This document shows, piece after piece, positions 16,322 through 25,648 of a stretch of 64,000 bases of DNA. The position numbers and the translations under genes were made by a program. Source of the stretch: Prevotella sp. UBA4217 (GTDB lineage: Bacteria > Bacteroidota > Bacteroidia > Bacteroidales > Bacteroidaceae); NCBI GenBank assembly GCA_002379425.1, contig DFTH01000005.1, positions 28,537 to 92,536 of the forward strand. Direction: 5' to 3'. Below the pieces are notes generated by a model. That model saw nothing but the letters and a program-made list of their open reading frames with translations. It searched no databases and was not told the DNA's origin. How positions within the stretch are numbered: the first letter of the stretch is position 1; each line of letters opens with the position of its first letter.

Positions 16322-19300
16322 ATGAAATTAATAAGACAAGTCTTACTACTAACGATATCTATATGGTTCCTGACGCTGCCGTCACAAGGCAAGGACGACT
16401 ACCGCTACCGTAACATCACGATGAACGACGGGCTGACGGCTAACACCGTGCGAAACATCGTGCAGGATCCATACGGTTTCATCTGGTTTGGCACTGACAA
16501 CGGGCTCTGCCGCTATGACGGCCGACAGATGCAGTCGTACCGCATCCCGGAGTTAGGCATGAACCAGTATATCTCCGCCCTGCTGACCAGCGAGGATGCC
16601 GTCTATGCGGGAACGGAGAAAGGCGTGTTCCGCCTGACACAAGCCAACCAGCAGTTCACCCGCCTGCCGATGGAGATCAACTCGGCGGTGACCAGTCTGG
16701 CACTGGACAAGGAGGGTGGTCTCTGGGTATCGACGATGGAGAACGGCGTGTGGCACTATGGAATCAAGACAGGCCAGGCCAAGGCGTATCCGTTGAAGGC
16801 TGACTTCAACGGGGCGGCCCAGGTGATGATCGACAATGCCAACCAGATATGGACCCTCACCAACTGGGGCGGTCCGACGATACAGCGGCTGAACCGCCTG
16901 CACGACAGGTTTGAGCCTGTCAGCATCAGTTATGAAGGCAACTGTGGCGGTCTGCGGATGCTGCAGACCCGCGACGGCCGCATCTGGATAGGCACCTGGG
17001 AGAACGGACTGCTGCTGATGCATGGTGACGGCCGACTGGAACAGGTGCTCAACCCCACCCTGACGCGGGCAGGCTACCATATCCATACGCTCTACGAGCG
17101 CGACGACAACTGCCTCACCATCGGCTGCGACGACGGCATGATCTGCCTAAACCCCAAGACACGGGAGTGGAAGCGGTTCTTCGAGGACCTCCAGATACCA
17201 CAGAACAGGCAGAGCGACCGCTTCGTCTATGCCATCACCAGTGACACGGAGGGCGGACTCTGGGTGGGCACGTTCTATGGCGGCGTACATTACATCTCCC
17301 CCGTAGGCAAGCGCTTCGAGGCCTTCTCCATCGACACAGGACTGCGCGGCAACGTCATCTCCCGCTTCTGTGAGGATAAGTACGGCCGCGTCTGGATTGC
17401 CAGTGACGACGGCGGTCTGATGTGCTTCAGTCCGAAGGAGCGCCGCTTCATCGACTATCCCCACCAGGACGTGCTGAGTCACCAGAACGCCCATGCCCTC
17501 AGTTTCTGCGGTGACGAACTGTGGGTGGGCACCTATACCAACGGCGTGCTGGTGCTGAACATCGAGACGGGCAGTCTGCGACAATATACGCAGACGCAGG
17601 ATCCCCAGTCGCTCGACAACCCCAGTTGCTATGCCCTCTATACCGACATGCGCGGCTGGACATGGGTGGGCACGATGGACGGCCTGAACCTCTATAACCG
17701 CACCGAGGACAGTTTCGAGCATATCGCCAAGATGGAAGCGATGGTCATCGACATCGACGAGGACTGGAACGGCCGCCTGTGGGTATCCACCCAAGGCAAC
17801 GGCCTGTGGCGCTATGGCATGAAGGACAGGCAACTCAGGCAGTACCAGCACGACGACAATGACAAGTACTCCCTGCCCAGCGACCAGGTGAACTGTACGC
17901 TGGTGGATGAGGGCGGACGGCTCTGGGTAGGTACGGTCGGCGGACTCTGCCGCTACGATACGAAACGGGACTGCTTCGACCGCATCCATCTTGAGGTGCC
18001 CAGTCATAACATCATGGACATCATCGAAGACAATGGGGCCCTGTGGCTCTCCACGGAACGGGGCATCGTCAGATACGAGCCCGGGGCAGACGACACGAAA
18101 GCGGAAGGCGAGGTACAGACCCGCCCCTCGACACAGCGCTTCACCCTGCACGACGGACTCGTCAGCGAACAGTTCCAGCCCAACTCCGGACTGAAGGCCA
18201 CCGACGGGCGTATCTACTTCGGCAGTACCAGCGGCTTCAATACCTTCCTGCCATACGAGATCAAGGCCAACAGTGTGATGCCGCCTGTGTATATCACTGC
18301 ACTTAGCATCATGAACCGGGAGGAGCGCACGGCAGAAGGCATCCCCCTCGACCTGTCGCAGACCAGGGAACTCATACTCGGCTATGACGATGCACGGATG
18401 CTGACCCTCTCGTTTGCCTCGCTGAGTTACTGCTCGCCCGAGAAGAACCAGTATGCCTATATGCTCGACGGCTTCGACCGTGACTGGAACTACGTGGGCA
18501 ACCAGAACCGCGCCACCTACACGAACCTGCCTGCCGGTACCTATACCTTCCGCGTGAAGGCTACGAACAACGACGGCGTGTGGTCTCCCAAAGAGGCTAC
18601 GCTGGAGATCGTGGTACATCCCCCGTTCTGGTGGAGTTGGTGGGCCCGTACCCTTTACCTCCTTCTGATCGGGGCAGCCATCTGGTACTATGTGCACTAT
18701 CGCCTGAAACGCGCAGAACGGCAACATCAGCAGGAGATCGACCGGCTGAATGCTGCCAAGGAGAAAGAGGTGCGCGAGGCCCGCCTGAACTTCTTCACGA
18801 TGATTGCCCACGAGATACGCACGCCCGTGTCGCTGATTATCGGACCGCTGGAAAAATTGAAGAATTTAAGAATTGAAGAACTAAAGTCAACCAAAGAACT
18901 TCAATCCTTCAATCTTTCAACTCTTCAATCCTCCTTAAGCGTGATCGACCGCAATGCCCACCGGCTGCTGGAACTGGTGAACCAACTGCTCGACTTCCGC
19001 AAGGTGGAGCAGCAGAGTCTCGTGATGCACTTCGCCCCGCAGAATATCTACGAACTGATACAGAATGTCAGCGTGCGCTTCGCCCCCACCTTCGAACAGG
19101 GCGGCAAACGGTTCACGGTGGAATATCCCGACGAGCACTTCACGGCCATCATCGACAAGGAGGCCATCACCAAGGTGGTGAGCAACCTGTTGACCAATGC
19201 CAACAAATACACGAAGGACGACGTGAGGCTGACGTGTGTCGTGGAGCCCGATGGCGAGCACTTCCGTGTCGTGGTCAGCGACAATGGCGTCGGCATCCGT

Positions 19301-20383
19301 GAGGAAGACCGCCAGCGCATCTTCGACGCCTTCTTCCAGGCCCAGGACAACAAGCCCGGTACGGGCATCGGCCTGAATATCGTGAAGAATATCGTCGATC
19401 TGCACCACGGCACCATCAGCGTGGAGTCGGAGGTGGGCAAAGGCTCGACCTTCACCGTCGTCCTGCCTTCCGTGCAGGCTGAGTCTGATGCTGAATCGAA
19501 ACATGAGAACATACGGGGGAGCGAGGGTACGGAGGTACGGGGGTACGAGAATACCTCCAGCACAGAGTCTAATCTCGCACCTTCGCACCCCCGTACCCCC
19601 GCACCCTCGAAAATTTACTACGACTCGAAGGCCACCCTTCTCATCGTCGAGGACTCCGACGACATGCGCGACTTCCTGTCGGATAATTTCCGCGAACAGT
19701 ACGAGGTCATCACGGCGGGCGATGGTCTTGAGGCGCTCCACCTGCTCGGCAAGCACGAGGTGAGCCTCATCATCAGCGACTGGATGATGCCCAGGATGGA
19801 CGGCGCAGAGTTCTGTCGCCGTGTGCGCCGTGATCCGCTGACGAGCCATATCCCCTTCGTGATGCTCACCGCCAAGACCGACGATGACTCGAAGGTGGAG
19901 GGCATGGATGTCGGTGCCGACACTTATATCGAGAAGCCCTTCTCCGTACAGTACCTCGAGGCCTGTATCCGCAATACGCTCCTCATGCGCCGCCGGCTGA
20001 TAGAGAAGTTCTCCACCCTGCCGCTGGAGCCCGTCACAGAGATTGCCCAGAACCCCACGGACAATGATTTCCTGCTGAGGATGAACAAACTGATTGAGGA
20101 CAACTTCTCAAACTCTGACCTCAACGTGAACTTCCTGGCCGAACAACTGAACATCAGCCGCAGCGGACTCTTTGCCAAGATCAAGACGCTGGCCGACGTC
20201 ACGCCCAACGAGATGATCCAGATCGTGAGACTAAAAAAGGCTGCCCAACTCTTGAAAGAGGGGCAGCATCAGATTAGCGAGATATGCTATATGGTGGGGT
20301 TCTCCAACCCATCGTACTTCTCGAAGTGCTTCCAGAAACAGTTTGGCATCAAGCCCACCGACTTCGCCAGCACACAGTCTTAG
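16322..20383 (+). CDS. Hybrid two-component system sensor/regulator (HTCS)
   Basis: A 1353-residue single-chain two-component protein that senses oligosaccharides in the periplasm and activates nearby catabolic genes. In order: signal peptide; about 14 propeller repeats of the two-component-regulator type (WIGTWENGLL, WVGTFYGGVH and similar); a Y_Y_Y domain near 690-765 (LPAGTYTFRVKATNNDG); a membrane helix near 770-790; HisKA with FFTMIAHEIRTPVSLI near 825; HATPase (NLLTNANKYT, DNGVGI, GTGIGLNIV); a receiver domain from about 1103 (LLIVEDSDDMR, SDWMMPRMDG); and a C-terminal AraC helix-turn-helix (GFSNPSYFSKCFQKQFG). Two repeat-derived tracts are inserted in-frame (18851-18932, 19514-19610). 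It overlaps the end of the GH28 gene by 4 nt and probably controls the pectin genes that follow. Confidence 0.96.
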   Translation: MKLIRQVLLLTISIWFLTLPSQGKDDYRYRNITMNDGLTANTVRNIVQDPYGFIWFGTDNGLCRYDGRQMQSYRIPELGMNQYISALLTSEDAVYAGTEKGVFRLTQANQQFTRLPMEINSAVTSLALDKEGGLWVSTMENGVWHYGIKTGQAKAYPLKADFNGAAQVMIDNANQIWTLTNWGGPTIQRLNRLHDRFEPVSISYEGNCGGLRMLQTRDGRIWIGTWENGLLLMHGDGRLEQVLNPTLTRAGYHIHTLYERDDNCLTIGCDDGMICLNPKTREWKRFFEDLQIPQNRQSDRFVYAITSDTEGGLWVGTFYGGVHYISPVGKRFEAFSIDTGLRGNVISRFCEDKYGRVWIASDDGGLMCFSPKERRFIDYPHQDVLSHQNAHALSFCGDELWVGTYTNGVLVLNIETGSLRQYTQTQDPQSLDNPSCYALYTDMRGWTWVGTMDGLNLYNRTEDSFEHIAKMEAMVIDIDEDWNGRLWVSTQGNGLWRYGMKDRQLRQYQHDDNDKYSLPSDQVNCTLVDEGGRLWVGTVGGLCRYDTKRDCFDRIHLEVPSHNIMDIIEDNGALWLSTERGIVRYEPGADDTKAEGEVQTRPSTQRFTLHDGLVSEQFQPNSGLKATDGRIYFGSTSGFNTFLPYEIKANSVMPPVYITALSIMNREERTAEGIPLDLSQTRELILGYDDARMLTLSFASLSYCSPEKNQYAYMLDGFDRDWNYVGNQNRATYTNLPAGTYTFRVKATNNDGVWSPKEATLEIVVHPPFWWSWWARTLYLLLIGAAIWYYVHYRLKRAERQHQQEIDRLNAAKEKEVREARLNFFTMIAHEIRTPVSLIIGPLEKLKNLRIEELKSTKELQSFNLSTLQSSLSVIDRNAHRLLELVNQLLDFRKVEQQSLVMHFAPQNIYELIQNVSVRFAPTFEQGGKRFTVEYPDEHFTAIIDKEAITKVVSNLLTNANKYTKDDVRLTCVVEPDGEHFRVVVSDNGVGIREEDRQRIFDAFFQAQDNKPGTGIGLNIVKNIVDLHHGTISVESEVGKGSTFTVVLPSVQAESDAESKHENIRGSEGTEVRGYENTSSTESNLAPSHPRTPAPSKIYYDSKATLLIVEDSDDMRDFLSDNFREQYEVITAGDGLEALHLLGKHEVSLIISDWMMPRMDGAEFCRRVRRDPLTSHIPFVMLTAKTDDDSKVEGMDVGADTYIEKPFSVQYLEACIRNTLLMRRRLIEKFSTLPLEPVTEIAQNPTDNDFLLRMNKLIEDNFSNSDLNVNFLAEQLNISRSGLFAKIKTLADVTPNEMIQIVRLKKAAQLLKEGQHQISEICYMVGFSNPSYFSKCFQKQFGIKPTDFASTQS
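18851..18932. repeat. In-frame repeat tract inside the sensor HisKA region
   Basis: Units related to ATTGAAGA are followed by their complements (TCAATCCT, TCAATCTT), the same octamer family as the MgtC leader tract. It encodes about 27 extra residues between PLEK and LSVIDRN in the helical hairpin of the kinase. Confidence 0.7.
19514..19610. repeat. In-frame GC-rich inverted repeat between kinase and receiver domains
   Basis: GTACGGAGGTACGGGGGTACGAG-like sequence is followed by its approximate complement (CCCCCGTACCCCCGCACC). It encodes a linker rich in S, E, T and P, with no domain character. Confidence 0.65.
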
Positions 20384-21648
20384 AAGTTCATCGGCTGGCC
20401 GTCGAGGAAGAAGTCCTTCAGTTCGTACTTATCAGAGGTCTTCACGTCGAACATGGTCTGGGCCTCCACCTGGATGTTACGCATGATGATGTCGTTACAA
20501 CGGGAGAGAGGCATGTCGTCGCGCTTCTCGGGCTTGAAGAACTGCGTCCAGGGATGTACGAAGAGGAAGCGGTTGCAGCGCCCTGTGATATTCTCCACCG
20601 TCACATACTCATAGTGCTGCGGTGTGTCAGGACGCATCTTCAGCCAGAGCACGCGGTCAGCACGCTCCGTATAGCAGTTGCGCAGGATGACATTACGGTC
20701 GTGGAGCGACTCGGAGCCTAAGGTCAGGCAACCATACACGCGGCCATAGCGGCAGTTCTGGATCAGGATGCGCTCGCAATTGCCATTGGTCTCATCCTTG
20801 TCAGCCCAGGTACCCTTACCACCTTTCAGCACCACGGCATCGTCGTTGACGTGCATGAAACAGCCATTGACAAGCACATCGGTACAGGCATCGATATCGA
20901 TGGCATCCGAAGAGGGAGCCCCGCGCGTGGGATCAGGTGCCCAGATATTCTCCGTCGGTGCGAAGATATAGCAGTCGAGGTAGCGCACATGGTCGCTCTT
21001 ATAGACATGGTTCGTCCAGAAAGGAGAGTTGACAAGACGGACATCCTGGATGGTGACATTCCTGGAGTTGGACACGTAGGTGAGGCGTGGGCGCTGGGCA
21101 TCCTTATTGGTGCACTGCGGATTCCACTTCCTGCGAATCCAGAACTCCTGCCAATAACGGAGTCCGTTGCCGTCGATGGTGCCATGACCAGTGATGGTGA
21201 AGCCATCCAGGCCGTCGGCATTAACAAGAGCACTGAAATACTGGCAGGTCTCACCCTCGATACGGGTGGTGAGAATGGGGAAGTCGGCAATATGGGCCGA
21301 CCCCTTCAGTTTACCTACCACGTGCAGGTGCGTGCCCTGCCTGAAGAAAAGGGCACCCGTGAGGAAGGTCCCTTCGGGGATGACGACGACACCGCCCCCC
21401 TCCCGGCCCACACGGTCGATGACCTGCTGGATGGCCTCGGTCTGCACGACCGTCGAATCGGTCTTCACGCCAAAGTCAGTAATCACATACTGGCGGCCCA
21501 GTGCAGAGACATCCACCTTCGTGGTGTCCTGGAACCAGGCATCCATCACCGTACCGTCGGGCCATACCTCCGTCACGGCCTTCTTCCGTGAACGTGCCGC
21601 ACCCGTCATGACGAGCAGCGACATCAATAGTAGCATCAACTTTCTCAT
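20380..21648 (-). CDS. GH28 polygalacturonase-type enzyme
   Basis: A 422-residue exported protein of glycoside hydrolase family 28, right-handed beta-helix enzymes that hydrolyse galacturonic-acid linkages in pectin. It starts with a pectate-lyase-superfamily segment (ITDFGVKTDSTVVQTEAIQQ, GGGVVVIPEGTF). The GH28 active-site motifs follow: SDAIDIDACTD near residue 248 and HVNDDAVVLKGGKG near 268 carry the catalytic aspartates. The classic GHG histidine motif is replaced by a GSESLHD segment, as in exo-acting members. It is convergent with the sensor gene (4-nt overlap), and the mutarotase gene lies 7 nt upstream in the same operon. Confidence 0.9.
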   Translation of the reverse strand: MRKLMLLLMSLLVMTGAARSRKKAVTEVWPDGTVMDAWFQDTTKVDVSALGRQYVITDFGVKTDSTVVQTEAIQQVIDRVGREGGGVVVIPEGTFLTGALFFRQGTHLHVVGKLKGSAHIADFPILTTRIEGETCQYFSALVNADGLDGFTITGHGTIDGNGLRYWQEFWIRRKWNPQCTNKDAQRPRLTYVSNSRNVTIQDVRLVNSPFWTNHVYKSDHVRYLDCYIFAPTENIWAPDPTRGAPSSDAIDIDACTDVLVNGCFMHVNDDAVVLKGGKGTWADKDETNGNCERILIQNCRYGRVYGCLTLGSESLHDRNVILRNCYTERADRVLWLKMRPDTPQHYEYVTVENITGRCNRFLFVHPWTQFFKPEKRDDMPLSRCNDIIMRNIQVEAQTMFDVKTSDKYELKDFFLDGQPMNF

Positions 21649-21655
21649 TTTCCTA

Positions 21656-21973
21656 TCAGTCTAAGTGAAACACTTCCTGCAAGGGGATCGTCACAGGCGA
21701 ATGGTCAGGGTTTACCTCCATGATATCGGCCATCATATCCCACCACTTCTGCGTGATGGGATCCACATAATCCGTGTCCTGCGAACTGTTCTCGCCCGCA
21801 CACTCCTGGTAGCCGAAAAGGATATTGGTGTCCTTGTCCCAATAGATACTGTAGTTACCCACACCGCTGTCCTTGATCATCCTGACCAGTTCGGGCCATA
21901 TCGCGGCATGGCGCCGCTCATACTCCTGTTCGCAGCCAGGCTTCAGATACATCTTAAATGCAAATCGTCTCAT
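21656..21973 (-). CDS. rhaM: L-rhamnose mutarotase
   Basis: A 105-residue protein matching the RhaM family (MRRFAFKMYLKPGCEQEYER, HAAIWPEL, NYSIYWD, ILFGYQE, WWDMMADIM). It interconverts the alpha and beta anomers of L-rhamnose. The conserved histidine in RRHAAIWPE is present. It is the first gene of a two-gene operon with GH28, under a -7 element at 22003-22010. A rhamnose enzyme next to GH28 and GH105 points to rhamnogalacturonan. Confidence 0.92.
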   Translation of the reverse strand: MRRFAFKMYLKPGCEQEYERRHAAIWPELVRMIKDSGVGNYSIYWDKDTNILFGYQECAGENSSQDTDYVDPITQKWWDMMADIMEVNPDHSPVTIPLQEVFHLD

Positions 21974-22002
21974 ATATGCTATAGTAGTTTGTTTCTGGTG
22001 TG

Positions 22003-22010
22003 CAAAGGTA
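22003..22010 (-). promoter_or_regulatory. -7 element for the rhaM-GH28 operon
   Basis: CAAAGGTA on the plus strand reads TACCTTTG on the minus strand, 30 nt before the rhaM start. It is divergent from the GH2 promoter at 22107. Confidence 0.6.
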
Positions 22011-22106
22011 GGAATAATTCGCGTAAAAGAACCCTATTTTTTGATTTTCATACCTTAATCTTTGATACATGCCGCCATACGATTTGGAAGAATCAAGGAT
22101 TTTTTG

Positions 22107-22114
22107 TAAGTTTG
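22107..22114 (+). promoter_or_regulatory. -7 element for the GH2-GH105 operon
   Basis: TAAGTTTG lies 33 nt before the ATG at 22147, which supports that start over the upstream ATG at 22069. Confidence 0.6.
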
Positions 22115-22146
22115 CACCAGTTTTCATAAATAAAGACAACAAGACG

Positions 22147-23463
22147 ATGAGGAAACTGCTTCTTGCCATATCTGCCGTGCTGGTGTCAGTTGGCACCCCA
22201 GCCCAGCGCTACACGGAAAGTCTCAACTTCGGCTGGGAGTTCAGCCAGAACAATACGGACGGATGGAAGCAGATCGACGTCCCCCACGATTTCCAGATAG
22301 AACAGCCATGGGTAGCCCCGGCACCTGACGAGCGGCCCGACAACTCCGACGCTGCCGCCAATATCAGGAGCCGGCTCTCCAGCCGCGGCTTCAAGGAGAT
22401 GGGCAAGGGCTACTACCGCCTGCACTATACCCCCGCCAAGACACTGGAAGGCCGGCGCGTGCTTCTCGACTTTGAAGGGATCATCTATACTGGCGACGTG
22501 TATCTGAACCATCGGCATGTCGGCGGTACGGACTATGGCTATCTCGGCTTCGAGATTGACGTCACCGACGAACTGCAATACGGCAAGGACAATCTCATAG
22601 AGGTCGTAGCCGACACCCGCGAACCAGGCAACTCCCGTTGGTTTACGGGCGGTGGGCTCTATCGCAACGTCAGGCTCGTCGCCACCCCGAAGGACATGTT
22701 CTTCGCCCGCCATCCGCTCTACATCACCACGCGGGACAACCAGTACGTCAGCATCTCTGCGGAGTTCACAAACCACACCAAGGATACTAACACCCGTATC
22801 GCCTTACAGATTCTCGATCCCGACGGACAGACGGTCTATAGTGACACAGCCATGGTGCCTCGCCACAAGATGACACGCCATCAGGAAGTAGTGATCGCTC
22901 CCGACGTGGAAATCAGTCAACCCAAGGTGTGGGATACCGACACTCCTTATTTATATTCCGTGAAGGCCCAACTGCTCTGTGCGGACGGTAGTGTGGCCGA
23001 CGAGGCCAGCGACGAGTTTGGCATCCGCACCGTAGCGATTGGGCCGGACTTCGGACTGAAACTCAACGGCAGGAAGGTGCTGCTCAAGGGCTATGCCAAC
23101 CACCACACGCTGGGAGCCCTCGGTGCCGCCGCCTATCCCAAGGCCATCGAGAAGCGCATCCGACTGATGAAAGATTTCGGCATCAACCATATCCGCACCT
23201 CGCACAACCCCTATAGCCGCGACTTTATCCGGCTCTGCGACAGGCTGGGCATCCTCGTCGTTGATGAACTCTACGACAAATGGACAAGGCAGCACACAGG
23301 GGGCAGGATCCCCTTTGAACAGCATTGGCAGACAGAAGTGCCTGAATGGGTGAAGCGCGACCGCAACTCACCATCCGTCGTCCTCTGGAGCCTCGGCAAC
23401 GAACTGCAACAGGATGCCAGCATGCCATTCAACGACTTCGGCGTGACCATGTATAAACTCTAG
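22147..23463 (+). pseudogene. GH2 glycoside hydrolase, N-terminal part before an in-frame TAG
   Basis: Encodes a signal peptide, sugar-binding domain (LNFGWEFSQNNTDGWKQIDV), immunoglobulin-like domain, and the start of the TIM barrel of a beta-galactosidase-like GH2 enzyme. It includes the acid/base motif LWSLGNE near residue 417. The frame then meets TAG at 23461-23463 (KL-stop-KTLLQRYDSTR). The downstream codons continue the same protein without frameshift, so one C-to-T change (CAG to TAG) is the simplest cause. Without the second half the nucleophile is missing and the fragment cannot hydrolyse. TAG is the normal stop of other genes here (20381, 25638), so recoding is unlikely. Confidence 0.9.
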
Positions 23464-24516
23464 AAGACCCTGCTCCAGCGCTACGACTCCACCCGTCTCG
23501 TCACCGTCGCCATGCATCCCCGCTACCGCAACTGGCAGACCGACTCACTGCCCTGCGACCTGGCACTGCAGACAGACATCCAGGCCTATAACTACCGCTA
23601 TATGTACTTCCCCGGCGACAGCCGCCGCTTCCCGTGGATGACGTTCTACCAGAGTGAGGCCTCGACACAGGCGATGGGCCCGAACTTCTTCGAGATGAAT
23701 CTCGACAAGGTGATCGGTCTGGCCTACTGGGGAGCCATCGACTATCTGGGCGAGAGCATGGGATGGCCCGCCAAGGGCTGGGCACAAGGAGTGTTTGACA
23801 TCTCCCTGGAGCCTAAGCCCAAAGCCTATCTGATGCGGTCGCTATTCAAACCAGAGGAGCCCATCGTCCATCTGGCCGTCCTTGAGAGCGAACATGCAGA
23901 GATGTGGAACGGCGTAACGATGGGCAATGACCGCCTGACGGAGTCGTGGAACCGTCCTGAGGGGGCGAAAGCCAGCATCATGGTCTATACCAATGCCGAA
24001 GAGGTAGAACTTCGGCTCAACGGCAAGTCACTCGGACGAAAGGAGAATCCCAAGGATCCCAAGCGGCGCAACCAGATCCATTGGGGCGAGATCGACTACC
24101 AGGCCGGGATACTGGAAGGTATTGCCTATCAGAACGGCAAGGCTGTGGCACGCCACCAGTTGGAGACCACAGGCAAGGCCGTCAGACTGCTCGTCGAACC
24201 AGACAACAGCCACTGGCAGGCTGACGGGCAGGACCTTCAGCATCTCCGCGTGACGGCCGTTGACAACAAGGGGCGCAGGGTACTGACCGCCAACGATGAC
24301 CTGACATTCGCCCTGGAGGGTGATGCCCGTATCGTGGCCGTCACCAATGGCGACATCAACAGCGAGGAACTGAACGTCACCAACCATCGCCGCTTGTGGC
24401 AGGGCTCCGCCATGGTCATCCTCCGGGCGGGCAGACATCCCTCCAAGGTCACCCTGAAGACCAGTAGCGAGAACTACAAGACTGTCGTAACAAAACTTGA
24501 GAGTAACTCATATTAA
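23464..24516 (+). pseudogene. GH2 glycoside hydrolase, C-terminal part after the in-frame TAG
   Basis: Continues the GH2 barrel in the same frame: WMTFYQSEASTQAMG holds the likely nucleophile glutamate (near residue 503 of the full protein). AYWGAIDYLGESMGWP and a DUF4982/Ig-like C-terminal domain follow (VYTNAEEVELRLNGKSLG). A downstream ATG at 23512 could restart translation but would make a barrel lacking its first strands and the acid/base. The whole gene would encode about 789 residues, normal for GH2. GH105 follows after 14 nt. Confidence 0.88.
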
Positions 24517-24530
24517 AACAATTTGAAAAA

Positions 24531-25640
24531 ATGAAAAGACTACTTTCCCTCTGCATCGTATGCTGCACAATCATCGCAGCACAGGCACAGAACGACGTGC
24601 TCAAGGCAGCACAGACCACGAACAACTACTTCATGGCCAAGTATGCTGATCCCACCCTGCCGACGAACGTCAACAAGATCCGTCCCTCGTCACTGTGGAC
24701 AAGGGCCGTGTACTACGAAGGTCTGATGGCACTCAACTCCATCGACCCACAGGACCGCTATCTCGACTATGTCCATCGCTGGGCCGACTTCCACCAGTGG
24801 ACGCCCCGCAACGGCGTGACCACGACCGATGCCGACGACCAGTGCTGTGAACAGACCTATATCGAATACAACCTGTTGACAGGCAAGGGTTCCCTTGAGC
24901 CGACAAAGGAGAACCTCGCCAAGCAGATGGCCAGCGGCCGTGTGGATTACTGGACATGGATTGACGCCATCCAGATGGCCCTGCCCGTCTATGTGAAGAT
25001 GTATGCCATCACCAAGGACAAGCAGTATCTCGACTATGGCATGAATGCCTATAGATGGACCCGTAACACCTGTGGCGGCGGACTCTTCAATATCCAGGAA
25101 GGACTCTGGTGGCGCGACAAGGACTACGTGCCTCCCTATAAGGAGAAAGACGGTCAGAACTGCTACTGGAGCCGTGGCAATGGTTGGGTGTATGCTGCCC
25201 TCGTGCGCTCCATGGAGGTGCTGTCGCCAAGAGACAAAGCATATAAGGAGTTGAAGAAAGACTTCCTGCTGATGAGCGAGGGGCTGCTGAGATGCCAGCA
25301 TGAGGACGGTTTCTGGCACGTCAGCCTCGCCAGCGACGTCGATTATCCCGACCCGGAGATGACAGGTACGGCCCTCTTCCTCTACGGCATGAGTTGGGGC
25401 ATCAGGAATGGGCTCCTGAAAGCCAAGGACTACCGTCCTGCCTGTGATAAGGCATGGGAGGCGCTGAAGAGTTGCCTGCACAATGATGGCTTCCTCGGCT
25501 GGAACCAGGGTACAGGCAAGGATCCCTCAGCAGGACAGCCTGTCACGTTCACCTCCGTCCCTGACTTTGAAGACTACGGTACTGGGTGCTACCTGCTTGG
25601 TACTACGGAATACTACAAACTGCTGAAAGCCTCGAGATAG
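24531..25640 (+). CDS. GH105 unsaturated rhamnogalacturonyl hydrolase
   Basis: A 369-residue exported (alpha/alpha)6-barrel enzyme that removes the 4,5-unsaturated galacturonic acid left by pectate or rhamnogalacturonan lyases. The signal peptide ends in AQAQ. Family motifs are visible: TTDADDQCCEQTY near 100, WTWIDAIQMALPVY near 143 with the catalytic aspartate, and CYWSRGNGWVYAAL near 211. The C-terminal block DYGTGCYLLGTTEYYKL is typical. It is co-transcribed with the interrupted GH2 gene. Together with GH28 and RhaM it makes a rhamnogalacturonan I breakdown set. Confidence 0.92.
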   Translation: MKRLLSLCIVCCTIIAAQAQNDVLKAAQTTNNYFMAKYADPTLPTNVNKIRPSSLWTRAVYYEGLMALNSIDPQDRYLDYVHRWADFHQWTPRNGVTTTDADDQCCEQTYIEYNLLTGKGSLEPTKENLAKQMASGRVDYWTWIDAIQMALPVYVKMYAITKDKQYLDYGMNAYRWTRNTCGGGLFNIQEGLWWRDKDYVPPYKEKDGQNCYWSRGNGWVYAALVRSMEVLSPRDKAYKELKKDFLLMSEGLLRCQHEDGFWHVSLASDVDYPDPEMTGTALFLYGMSWGIRNGLLKAKDYRPACDKAWEALKSCLHNDGFLGWNQGTGKDPSAGQPVTFTSVPDFEDYGTGCYLLGTTEYYKLLKASR

Positions 25641-25648
25641 GGACTCTC

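Noticed and set aside
17147..18811. Long antisense open frame inside the sensor gene
   Set aside because: It is a shadow frame opposite a gene with clear domains; its composition mirrors the repeats of the propeller and no family is recognisable. The same holds for 163-1140 minus, 6932-8128 minus and 54444-56012 plus.
22069..22146. Longer start for the GH2 gene
   Set aside because: It would place the start codon above the -7 element at 22107 and in front of a complete signal peptide.
23461..23463. TAG read as an amino acid (recoded amber) in the GH2 gene
   Set aside because: Other genes in the window end with TAG (for example the sensor at 20381 and GH105 at 25638), and no other gene has an internal TAG.
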